DNA of 6,344 nt, taken from Lutibacter sp. (GTDB lineage Bacteria > Bacteroidota > Bacteroidia > Flavobacteriales > Flavobacteriaceae). The stretch spans positions 18,720 to 25,063 of the forward strand of contig NVVE01000001.1 of NCBI GenBank assembly GCA_002733285.1, given 5' to 3'. The position numbers and the translations under genes were made by a program. Of this stretch, positions 1-6,084 are shown one piece after another (the stretch's first letter is position 1; each line of letters begins with the position of its first letter). Below the pieces are notes generated by a model. It was given only the letters and a program-made list of their open reading frames with translations. It was not told the origin of the DNA and made no database searches.

Positions 1-422
1 GCAAGTTTTCTTTTCGATTTAAAATCTCTAATTGTCAAAGATCCTGCTCCAAAAATAGCATAAATACAAAGTAAAAATAAGACTAAAATTGCTAATTCTA
101 ACGATTGTCCTCCCATCATTAATTGGGTGTGTTCATGGACAAAAAAAACGGCACTAAATAATATAGGTAGTTGAACTAAAGCACCAATGCGTGAAAAAAA
201 ACCAAGAAATAACAAAGCTCCACCAACCAGATGAACTATACCGATTAACGATACATATATAAAGTATTCTCTACTAACCCCCAATTCAATAACAGAGTCT
301 GGGTTAGCCAAAATCAACCACCCCCTAATGGATAAAACAATTCCTAAAAATTGTCTAATCAAAGCATATGCAATAGTTGTTTTATTATCCAATGAAGTTG
401 TAAATGTATTGAGTGCTTTCAT
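1..422 (-). CDS. DoxX-family membrane protein (3' end cut by window edge)
   Basis: The minus-strand frame opens with ATG at 420-422 and runs without a stop to base 3, giving at least 140 residues; the stop lies outside the window. The product is very hydrophobic, with four likely membrane helices at about residues 16-38, 53-77, 79-97 and 106-125. This is the DoxX-like four-helix layout. The stretch HLVGGALLFLGFFSRIGALV (64-83) matches the conserved Gly-rich loop of the DoxX family (Gly-rich helix end, then F/R, then a new helix). The visible end, IRDFKSKRKL, is basic and looks like a cytoplasmic tail, so only a few residues are probably missing. DoxX proteins are inner-membrane proteins of mostly unclear function, some linked to redox or quinone chemistry. 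No substrate can be named here. No Shine-Dalgarno sequence is seen before the ATG, as is usual in Bacteroidota. The gene lies downstream of the tRNA pair on the same strand but behind their terminator. Confidence 0.8.
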   Translation of the reverse strand, partial: MKALNTFTTSLDNKTTIAYALIRQFLGIVLSIRGWLILANPDSVIELGVSREYFIYVSLIGIVHLVGGALLFLGFFSRIGALVQLPILFSAVFFVHEHTQLMMGGQSLELAILVLFLLCIYAIFGAGSLTIRDFKSKRKL

Positions 423-650
423 TTTAAAGGTAGATTTATAATTTGTTATTTTGAAAGGTACAAAAAAATAGTTGGTATTTAGTAACTGATAGAACGCTTG
501 GAGTGTATTTAATATGTTGAAAATTTGAAGTTTACTAATTATTGGATGTTTTTACTGAAAAGAATTAGTTATAGCTAAAGGTCTGGGATGTTTGGAAAAA
601 TAAAATGGATGATAGAATTGAGAGCTATTTCGGATAGAATTCTCAAAATT

Positions 651-679
651 AAAAATCCTCTTCATTGAAGAGGATTTTT
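651..679 (-). terminator. Rho-independent terminator of the tRNA-Pro/tRNA-Thr unit
   Basis: Perfect 13-bp inverted arms (651-663 and 667-679) surround a 3-base loop. The core is TCCTCTTC/GAAGAGGA, flanked by A and T runs, so a U-tract follows the hairpin on the minus strand. It begins 2 bases after the 3' end of tRNA-Thr. It is symmetric and could also stop plus-strand transcription, but no plus-strand gene lies to its left. Confidence 0.85.
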
Positions 680-681
680 TG

Positions 682-755
682 AGCCGATGGAGGGACTCGA
701 ACCCACGACCTGCTGATTACAAATCAGCTGCTCTAGCCAGCTGAGCTACATCGGC
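682..755 (-). tRNA. tRNA-Thr(TGT)
   Basis: A 74-nt cloverleaf can be drawn on the minus strand. The acceptor stem is GCCGATG/CATCGGC with an unpaired T discriminator. The D-arm is GCTC...GAGC. The anticodon stem GCTGA/TCAGC has loop TTTGTAA, giving anticodon TGT (reads ACA, Thr). The T-arm loop is TTCGAGT. The T-stem GTGGG/CCCTC has one apparent T-T mismatch at its second pair. CCA is not encoded. It lies 64 bases after tRNA-Pro and just before a strong hairpin, so the two tRNAs are probably one transcript. Confidence 0.97.
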
Positions 756-819
756 TTTTAATCGGTTGCAAATTAATTAAGATTTCAACAAATTTGCAAT
801 GGTTTTTTTGACCTTTTTG

Positions 820-894
820 TCGGGGTGGCAGGATTCGAACCTGCGACCTCCTCGTCCCAAACGAGGCGCGATGACCGGGCTACGCTACACCCCG
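820..894 (-). tRNA. tRNA-Pro(TGG)
   Basis: A 75-nt cloverleaf on the minus strand. The acceptor stem is CGGGGTG/CACCCCG with an A discriminator. The anticodon stem CCTCG/CGAGG has loop TTTGGGA, giving anticodon TGG (reads CCA, Pro). The T-arm GCAGG-TTCGAAT-CCTGC pairs perfectly. CCA is not encoded. It is the first gene of the tRNA-Pro/tRNA-Thr unit, with a near-ideal promoter immediately upstream. Confidence 0.97.
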
Positions 895-909
895 AATAAT
901 TTCGGTCTG

Positions 910-939
910 CAAATATAAAACTATTAATACATAATACAA
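910..939 (-). promoter_or_regulatory. Promoter of the tRNA-Pro/tRNA-Thr unit
   Basis: Read on the minus strand, TTG (937-939) is followed by exactly 19 bases and then TATATTTG (910-917). This is a full match to the Bacteroidota primary sigma consensus TTG-N19-TAnnTTTG. The -7 element ends 15 bases before the tRNA-Pro 5' end, so the 5' leader would be only a few bases long. The -33 element lies 4 bases beyond the stop codon of the thioredoxin-like gene. Confidence 0.85.
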
Positions 940-943
940 GCTA

Positions 944-1276
944 TTATGTAAAAATTAGTTTGTACGGTCTTAAAATTGCTTTATGCAGTTCGCCGACACC
1001 AATATTTCTACTCTTTCTTAGGGTTTCTTTACCTTCAAAAAAGACTAAAATTGTTGGCTCAACAAAGGCATTATAATTTGCGGCTAATTCTTTAGATTTA
1101 TGAATATCAACAGTATGAAATTTAATTTTTGGGAAATAAGTTTTAATGAGGTTTTTAACTTTTGGCTCTAAAGCTTCACCAACACTGCATGAATTTGTAG
1201 AAAAATAAATCAATACAGCGATATTTTCTTTTAGGGTATCATTAAAATTTTCAAGAGAACATATTTCATTTTTCAT
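944..1276 (-). CDS. Thioredoxin-fold protein with a single active-site cysteine
   Basis: This 110-residue product is about the length of a bacterial thioredoxin and has no signal peptide, so it is probably cytoplasmic. The thioredoxin landmarks are in order: strand AVLIYFST (20-27), active-site helix start SCSVG (29-33), the strand KIKFHTVDI (50-58), and the cis-proline segment EPTILVFFEGK (73-83; Pro74). The usual CxxC reads C30-S-V-G33, so the resolving cysteine is replaced by glycine. The usual Trp before the first Cys is Ser29. Codon 33 is GGT, one base from the Cys codon TGT. A second cysteine, Cys6, lies near the N-terminus, outside the motif. With one motif cysteine it should not act as a normal dithiol disulfide reductase; a monothiol, bacilliredoxin-like or binding role is possible (inference). 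The ATG (1274-1276) begins just before the first expected helix. The gene is transcribed away from the flavoprotein gene and ends just ahead of the tRNA promoter. Thioredoxin reductase is in this window but 3.7 kb away and on the other strand. Confidence 0.85.
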   Translation of the reverse strand: MKNEICSLENFNDTLKENIAVLIYFSTNSCSVGEALEPKVKNLIKTYFPKIKFHTVDIHKSKELAANYNAFVEPTILVFFEGKETLRKSRNIGVGELHKAILRPYKLIFT

Positions 1277-1344
1277 GCTGTACTGATAATAATTTTAATT
1301 TTTTTTGTAAATGTAAGTTATTTATATAACCTTAGTTAATTCAT

Positions 1345-1372
1345 TTGGATGTAATTACAATTAAAAAATTTG
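1345..1372 (+). promoter_or_regulatory. Possible promoter of the flavoprotein/ThDP enzyme pair
   Basis: TTG (1345-1347), a 17-base gap, and AAAATTTG (1365-1372), one mismatch from TAnnTTTG, lie about 53 bases before the flavoprotein start. It is the best candidate in the 149-bp divergent gap. The gap is so A/T-rich that a chance match is quite possible. Confidence 0.3.
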
Positions 1373-1425
1373 AATCTTAAACCATTTAGCTCAATTACTA
1401 ATAAAAAATAGAAAGTCTGTTAATT

Positions 1426-3063
1426 ATGACCCCAAAAAAGTATCAGGCGCATACCGTAATAATTGGAGGAGGAATTGCTGGAATTACCACCGCAATAGAA
1501 TTGTTAAATGCCAATAAAAGAGTGATTATAATTGATCGTGATATTAAAAAGAACTTTGGTGGATTAGCAAAGGAGTCTTTTGGAGGTATGTTTTTTATAA
1601 ATTCATCACAACAACGTTTTTCAAAGATTAAAGATTCGGTTGAGCAAGCTAAAAAAGATTGGTTTTCATTTGCTGAATTTGATAAAAATGAAGTTTGGGG
1701 TGAAAAATGGGCGAACGAATTTTTAGAATCTACTCACAAAGTTTACGAATGGGTTCGTTCCAAAAAAGTTAAGTTTTTTCCAATAGTTCATTGGGTTGAA
1801 AGAGGGTTATTTCAAACGGGAAATTCAGTTCCTCGTTTTCATATGGTTTGGGGTACTGGACATGGACTAATCGGAGCCTTGTTAGATCATTTAAAATCTC
1901 ATTCAAATTATCAAAATTTAACGGTTTATTTTCAGCATAAAGCAGAAGACTTCGAATTTGAAAATGGAAATATGATTTCAGTTATTGGCGTTGATGAAAA
2001 AAGTAACATACCTTTTGTTTGTAAAGCAACTAATTTTGTAATTGCCACAGGAGGAATCAATGGGAATATGAAAAAAGTTAGAAAATATTGGCATAAAGAA
2101 TGGAATACGCCCCCTAAAGTTATTCTTAATGGGTCACATCAATACGCAGATGGTTTAATTCATGATAAAGTAAGTGAAATAGGAGGGAACATCACCAACT
2201 TAAATTTAATGTGGAATTATGCTGCAGGAATACCCCATCCCTATCCGAAAAGAGAAAATCATGGACTTAGTTTAGTGCCTCCAAAATCGGCTTTATGGTT
2301 AAATTATAAAGGAGAACGAATGGGACCAATACCATTAGTAACCTCATTTGATACTCGTTATTTAGTGACGAAAATTTGTGAGCAAGAAAAACAATATTCT
2401 TGGCAAATTTTAAATGAAAAAATAGCGTATAAAGAGTTAGGTGTTTCGGGTTCCGAATTTAATGAAGGTATTAAAAATAAAAAAATAATTTCATTTTTAT
2501 ATTCAGTGATAAAAGGAAATAAACATTTAATAAAAACTTTAGAAAAAGACTCGCCTAATTATATAACTGCCAATAGTATAGAAGAATTGTCACAAAAAAT
2601 GAATAAATTAACAGGAACAAATGATATTGATAGTTCAACTTTACGAGAATCTATTGAAAGCTATGACGCTAACTTTGAAAGAGGTAAGAATATTTGGAAC
2701 GATGAACAAATAAGGCGGATAATGCATACTCGTGCATACAAGGGAGATCGAAAAAGGACCTTAAAACCACAAAAGTTAAATCAAAAAAAAGCATATCCTT
2801 TAATTGCTATTAGAGAATTTATTTTATCGCGTAAGAGTTTAGGAGGAATTCAAACAAATTTACATTCTCAGGTTCTAAAAGCTTCAAATAATAATAAAGA
2901 AGATCATGTTTTTGAGAACTTATATGCTGTAGGTGAAGCCGCTGGTTTTGGAGGTGGGGGTTCTCATGGCAAGCGAGCGTTAGAAGGAACATTTTTAGCT
3001 ACATGTATTTTTACAGCACAAAAAGCAGCAAAACATATAACAGATAAATATCAAAATGAATAA
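1426..3063 (+). CDS. FAD-dependent dehydrogenase, Rv0785-like branch of the fumarate reductase/ketosteroid dehydrogenase superfamily
   Basis: A 545-residue soluble flavoprotein with no signal peptide. The N-terminal Rossmann motif VIIGGGIAGITTAIEL (11-26), followed by a strand ending in IIIDRD, binds the FAD ADP moiety. FGG repeats (about 44-54) and RFHMVWGTGHGL (about 137-148) follow. An ATGGINGN segment near residue 207-214 closes the second FAD-binding part. The C-terminal signature is NLYAVGEAAGFGGGG (498-512), then SHGKRALEGTF (513-523). From memory, this order and wording match actinobacterial 'FAD-binding dehydrogenase' proteins such as Rv0785, of similar length and unknown substrate. 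True 3-ketosteroid delta-1-dehydrogenases carry a catalytic Tyr in a YAGPG-type motif near the C-terminus. Here that stretch is GFGGGGSHG, so steroid dehydrogenation is not supported. Oxidation or desaturation of another small molecule is likely (inference). The final bases overlap the next gene by 8 nt, which implies coupled translation. The chosen ATG leaves 13 residues before the first motif glycine, a normal length. Confidence 0.88.
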   Translation: MTPKKYQAHTVIIGGGIAGITTAIELLNANKRVIIIDRDIKKNFGGLAKESFGGMFFINSSQQRFSKIKDSVEQAKKDWFSFAEFDKNEVWGEKWANEFLESTHKVYEWVRSKKVKFFPIVHWVERGLFQTGNSVPRFHMVWGTGHGLIGALLDHLKSHSNYQNLTVYFQHKAEDFEFENGNMISVIGVDEKSNIPFVCKATNFVIATGGINGNMKKVRKYWHKEWNTPPKVILNGSHQYADGLIHDKVSEIGGNITNLNLMWNYAAGIPHPYPKRENHGLSLVPPKSALWLNYKGERMGPIPLVTSFDTRYLVTKICEQEKQYSWQILNEKIAYKELGVSGSEFNEGIKNKKIISFLYSVIKGNKHLIKTLEKDSPNYITANSIEELSQKMNKLTGTNDIDSSTLRESIESYDANFERGKNIWNDEQIRRIMHTRAYKGDRKRTLKPQKLNQKKAYPLIAIREFILSRKSLGGIQTNLHSQVLKASNNNKEDHVFENLYAVGEAAGFGGGGSHGKRALEGTFLATCIFTAQKAAKHITDKYQNE

Positions 3064-4795
3064 AACAGGAGCGAATTTAGCAGTTTACGCATTAGAACAA
3101 ATAGGAGTTAAATATACTTTTGGAATACCAGGAGTTCATAATATTGAGTTGTATGATGAATTAAATAATTCAAAACAGATTGAACCTATTTTAGTTACGC
3201 ACGAAGGAGGTGCTTCATTTATGGCTCTTGGAGTTTCTTGTACTTCAAGTAGTATTGGTACTCTAATGATTGTTCCTGCGGCAGGAACAACAAATGCCAT
3301 GAGTGGTATTGGTGAAGCATTTTTGGATGGTATTCCAATGCTAATTTTTTCTGGAGGAACTAGACAAGATAGCGGAAGACATTATCAACTTCATCAATTA
3401 AATCAAGAAAATTTAGTAAAAGAAATTACGAAAGCTTATTTTAAAATTGAATCGCATAACGAGATAATTTCTACTATTTATAAGGCGTATGATATTGCTA
3501 TTTCTGGTGAGCCAGGACCAGTTTTTATTGAAATCCCTATGGAGATTCAAATGTTTAAAGGTGAAGTAGATAAACTTTTAACATATGCTAAAAGTTACCA
3601 AAATCCAACGATAAATATTCAAAAAATTAAGGAAGCTGCTCAACTTCTTTCTCAAGCCTCAAAACCAGGAATTTATGTTGGTTGGGGAGCTGCTAATGCT
3701 TCTGAATACACCAAAAAAATAGCCGAAATAATTGGAGCGCCAGTAGCAACAACCTTACAGGGAAAGGCATCATTTCCAGCTTCTAATCAGTTTCATACCG
3801 GATTTGGATTTGGACCAAATTCAATACCAGCTTCGCAAAAAGCATTTAAAAATTGTGATGCAATGTTAGCTGTAGGTGTTCGATTTTCGGAGATAGGAAC
3901 AGGAAGTTACGGAGTAACAGTTCCAGAAAATTTAATTCATATTGATATAAATTCTGAAGTTTTTGATAAAAATTACCCAACTAAAGTAAGTATTGAAGGA
4001 GATGCTGAAGAAGCGTTACAATTATTGACTGAAGAATTGATGAAACTTGCAACAATAAAGGAAAAAAATCGAAGTGTTTTGACACGGCTAATTAAAGAAG
4101 AAAAGAGAAAGTATTTTAGCGAGTGGACAGAAAAAAAACTTACAGATAAAGTTTCTCCTGGTTTCTTTTTTGGAGCGTTAACCAAATTTACAGATGATGA
4201 TACTTATTTTGTAGTAGATGATGGTAAACATACCTATTTAGCGGCGGAATTACTGCCTGTAAATCAATCTCGACATTTTGTATCCCCAACTGATTTCAAT
4301 TGTATGGGTTTTTGTGTACCAGCTGCTATTGGAACAAAATTTATGAATCCAAAAAGTAAAGTGGTGGGCATTGTTGGAGATGGAGGTTTTTTAATGACTG
4401 GTATGGAAATTTTGACAGCAACAAGTTATAAAAAGGGGGTCGTATATTTTGTTTTTCACGATGGCGAGTTAGGGCAAATTTCCCAATTTCAAAAAATACC
4501 GCTCAAACGTAAAGTTGCTTCAATTATTGGAGATGTAAATATAAAAGGAATGGCAGACGCATGTGGTGCGGTTTATTTGCAAATGGAAAACGACTTCAAT
4601 ATAGCCCAAGTTATGCAAAAAGCTTTTGATGAAGCTAAAAATGATATTCCAGTAATTGTTGATGTTGCCATAGATTATTCCAAAAAAACATATATGACCA
4701 AGGGTGTTGTAAAAGTTAATTTAGCTAGATTTAGTTTGAAAGAAAAAGTACGATTTATTGGAAGAGCTTTAAAAAGACATTTACTTGAAAAATAA
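3056..4795 (+). CDS. Thiamine-diphosphate enzyme, acetolactate synthase-like, substrate unknown
   Basis: A 579-residue protein with the three-domain layout of ThDP decarboxylases and carboligases. The N-terminal PYR domain spans about 1-170: FGIPGVHNIELYDEL, then THEGGASFMA with Glu50 as the expected ThDP-activating glutamate, and GEPGPVFIEIP closing it. The central domain is at about 188-330. The C-terminal PP domain, about 365-545, contains GDGG at 441-444. The second half of the metal motif, usually Asn-Asn, is His468-Asp469. Asp is tolerated as metal ligand in catabolic acetolactate synthases, so ThDP/Mg binding is probably intact. Residues 543-579 form a basic tail (about one third Lys/Arg) beyond the usual domain end. 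No small regulatory subunit or other ilv gene is adjacent, so biosynthetic IlvB is unlikely. Acyloin synthesis or 2-oxoacid decarboxylation fits the family, but no substrate can be named. The start codon lies inside the end of the flavoprotein gene. No clear terminator follows. Confidence 0.88.
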   Translation: MNKTGANLAVYALEQIGVKYTFGIPGVHNIELYDELNNSKQIEPILVTHEGGASFMALGVSCTSSSIGTLMIVPAAGTTNAMSGIGEAFLDGIPMLIFSGGTRQDSGRHYQLHQLNQENLVKEITKAYFKIESHNEIISTIYKAYDIAISGEPGPVFIEIPMEIQMFKGEVDKLLTYAKSYQNPTINIQKIKEAAQLLSQASKPGIYVGWGAANASEYTKKIAEIIGAPVATTLQGKASFPASNQFHTGFGFGPNSIPASQKAFKNCDAMLAVGVRFSEIGTGSYGVTVPENLIHIDINSEVFDKNYPTKVSIEGDAEEALQLLTEELMKLATIKEKNRSVLTRLIKEEKRKYFSEWTEKKLTDKVSPGFFFGALTKFTDDDTYFVVDDGKHTYLAAELLPVNQSRHFVSPTDFNCMGFCVPAAIGTKFMNPKSKVVGIVGDGGFLMTGMEILTATSYKKGVVYFVFHDGELGQISQFQKIPLKRKVASIIGDVNIKGMADACGAVYLQMENDFNIAQVMQKAFDEAKNDIPVIVDVAIDYSKKTYMTKGVVKVNLARFSLKEKVRFIGRALKRHLLEK

Positions 4796-4933
4796 TTATT
4801 AAAACAACTCATGTAGTAGTTTCATCATGCTATTTTAAAATAATAAAATCTAAAATGTACCTAATTTATTATAAATCATTGTAGCTCATTACATGTGTTT
4901 ATAATTGTATTGTAAAAAATTATAATCAAAGAT

Positions 4934-4963
4934 GTGAAATTATAATAAATTCATATAAATTTG
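4934..4963 (+). promoter_or_regulatory. trxB promoter
   Basis: The -7 element TAAATTTG (4956-4963) is an exact TAnnTTTG match. Nineteen bases upstream lies GTG (4934-4936), one mismatch from the TTG -33 element. The -7 element ends 29 bases before the trxB ATG, leaving a short A-rich leader with no Shine-Dalgarno sequence. This suggests trxB is transcribed independently of the ThDP enzyme gene. Confidence 0.7.
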
Positions 4964-4992
4964 TTCACGATAAAAAAATAATAAAGTAAGTT

Positions 4993-5940
4993 ATGTCTGA
5001 TACAATTGAAAGAATTAAATGTTTGATTATAGGTTCTGGTCCTGCTGGATATACAGCTGCAATATACGCGGCAAGAGCTGATTTAAAACCTGTAATGTAT
5101 ACAGGTATGCAAATGGGTGGTCAATTAACAACTACAACAGAAGTTGATAATTATCCGGGTTATCCAAATGGTACAGATGGAACTGCCATGATGGAAGATT
5201 TTAAAAATCAGGCGGAGCGTTTTGGAACAGAAGTTAGATTTGGATTAGCGACTAAAGTTGATTTAAGCAAAGAAGTTGGAGGAATTCATAAAGTTACAAT
5301 TGATGAAACAACTATTATTGAAGCAGAAACACTAATTATTTCAACTGGGGCAACTGCTAAATATTTAGGATTGGAAAGTGAGCAACGATTAATTGGAGGA
5401 GGTGTTTCAGCTTGTGCTACATGTGATGGTTTCTTTTATAAAGGTCAAGATGTTGTGGTAATTGGTGCTGGAGATACAGCTGCAGAGGAAGCAACTTACT
5501 TAGCAAATATTTGTAGAAAAGTAACATTGCTTGTTAGAAAGGATTATATGAGAGCCTCAAAAGCGATGCAACATAGAGTTGAAAAAACTTCGAATATTGA
5601 AGTCAAATTTAACACTGAACTTGATGAAGTTATAGGAAATAATGTTGTTGAAGGTGTTAGAGCAATTAATAATATTACAAAAGAAAAGGAAGTAATCGAT
5701 GTAACTGGAGTATTTATAGCAATTGGACATAAACCAAATACCGAAATATTTAAAGGTGTTTTAGACATGGATGAAACAGGTTATTTAATCACCGAAGGTA
5801 AATCTACAAAAACAAATTTTCCAGGTGTTTTTGCTTCTGGAGATGTTCAAGATAAAGAATACAGGCAAGCAGTTACAGCTGCTGGTACAGGGTGTATGGC
5901 AGCATTGGATTCTGAACGATATTTAGGTGCTCTAAAATAA
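4993..5940 (+). CDS. trxB: Thioredoxin reductase (NADPH), TrxB
   Basis: This 315-residue low-molecular-weight thioredoxin reductase is close to the usual ~320 residues. It passes electrons from NADPH through FAD to an active-site disulfide and on to thioredoxin in the cytoplasm. Visible motifs in order: FAD Rossmann GSGPAG (14-19); GGQLTTTTEVDNYPG; redox centre C141-A-T-C144 followed by DG; NADPH Rossmann VVVIGAGDTAAEEA; the 2'-phosphate pocket as VRKDYMR, where the E. coli enzyme has HRRxxFR, with basic residues kept but His lost; and C-terminal FAD motif GVFASGDVQDKEYRQAVTAAG. The ATG at 4993 leaves 13 residues before the first motif glycine, as expected. The gene has its own promoter upstream and a strong terminator downstream, so it appears monocistronic. 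The thioredoxin-like protein in this window lacks the second CxxC cysteine and is unlikely to be its normal substrate. Confidence 0.97.
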   Translation: MSDTIERIKCLIIGSGPAGYTAAIYAARADLKPVMYTGMQMGGQLTTTTEVDNYPGYPNGTDGTAMMEDFKNQAERFGTEVRFGLATKVDLSKEVGGIHKVTIDETTIIEAETLIISTGATAKYLGLESEQRLIGGGVSACATCDGFFYKGQDVVVIGAGDTAAEEATYLANICRKVTLLVRKDYMRASKAMQHRVEKTSNIEVKFNTELDEVIGNNVVEGVRAINNITKEKEVIDVTGVFIAIGHKPNTEIFKGVLDMDETGYLITEGKSTKTNFPGVFASGDVQDKEYRQAVTAAGTGCMAALDSERYLGALK

Positions 5941-5954
5941 AATATAAAAATACA

Positions 5955-5994
5955 AAACAAAAAATCTCAAGTTGGCTCTTGAGATTTTTTGTTT
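5955..5994 (+). terminator. Rho-independent terminator after trxB
   Basis: Inverted arms of 17 bp (5955-5971 and 5978-5994) pair perfectly around the 6-base loop TTGGCT. The core is TCTCAAG/CTTGAGA, flanked by A6/T6. It starts 15 bases after the trxB stop codon and ends the trxB transcript before the transporter gene. A/T symmetry means it could act in both directions. Confidence 0.9.
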
Positions 5995-6058
5995 AAAATA
6001 TGTGCAATCGTTTTCGTAATTTAATTAAAAAACAAATAAGAGACATGAAATTAGTACG

Positions 6059-6066
6059 TAATTTTG
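6059..6066 (+). promoter_or_regulatory. Possible -7 promoter element of the transporter gene
   Basis: TAATTTTG exactly matches TAnnTTTG and ends 18 bases before the transporter ATG. No TTG is found at the expected -33 position (the bases there are TAA), so this is a half-site only. The leader would be very short. The following bases GTTCA repeat those after the trxB -7 element. Confidence 0.45.
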
Positions 6067-6084
6067 TTCAGTTAAATTAATATA

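Noticed and set aside
453..460. TACCTTTC on the minus strand as a doxX-like gene promoter
   Set aside because: It has one mismatch to TAnnTTTG and no TTG at the expected -33 position, which is too weak to annotate.
611..646. Direct repeat GATAGAATT (611-619 and 633-641) and a 6-bp inverted pair TTGAGA/TCTCAA (618-623/641-646)
   Set aside because: They are short and lie in a gene-free A/T-rich stretch (423-650) where such matches arise by chance. The strong hairpin beside them at 651-679 explains termination.
1308..1315. TACATTTA on the minus strand as promoter of the thioredoxin-like gene
   Set aside because: It is one mismatch from the -7 consensus and lacks a -33 element at the right spacing.
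1426..3063. Naming the flavoprotein 3-ketosteroid delta-1-dehydrogenase
   Set aside because: The steroid-specific Tyr motif is not seen and no steroid catabolism genes are nearby.
3973..4185. 70-codon minus-strand open frame inside the ThDP enzyme gene
   Set aside because: It lies antisense within a clear coding gene, has no recognisable domain and reads as low-complexity sequence complementary to the real protein.
3056..4795. Naming the ThDP enzyme ilvB (biosynthetic acetolactate synthase)
   Set aside because: There is no ilvN-type regulatory subunit or other ilv gene next to it, the neighbour is a flavoprotein dehydrogenase, and the metal motif and C-terminal tail are atypical.
4899..4925. 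Inverted repeat TTATAATT/AATTATAA between the ThDP enzyme gene and trxB
   Set aside because: The arms contain only A and T, there is an 11-base loop and no U-tract. This is not a convincing terminator or operator.
5544..5768. 74-codon minus-strand open frame inside trxB
   Set aside because: It is antisense to the well-supported NADPH-domain coding sequence and has no family features.
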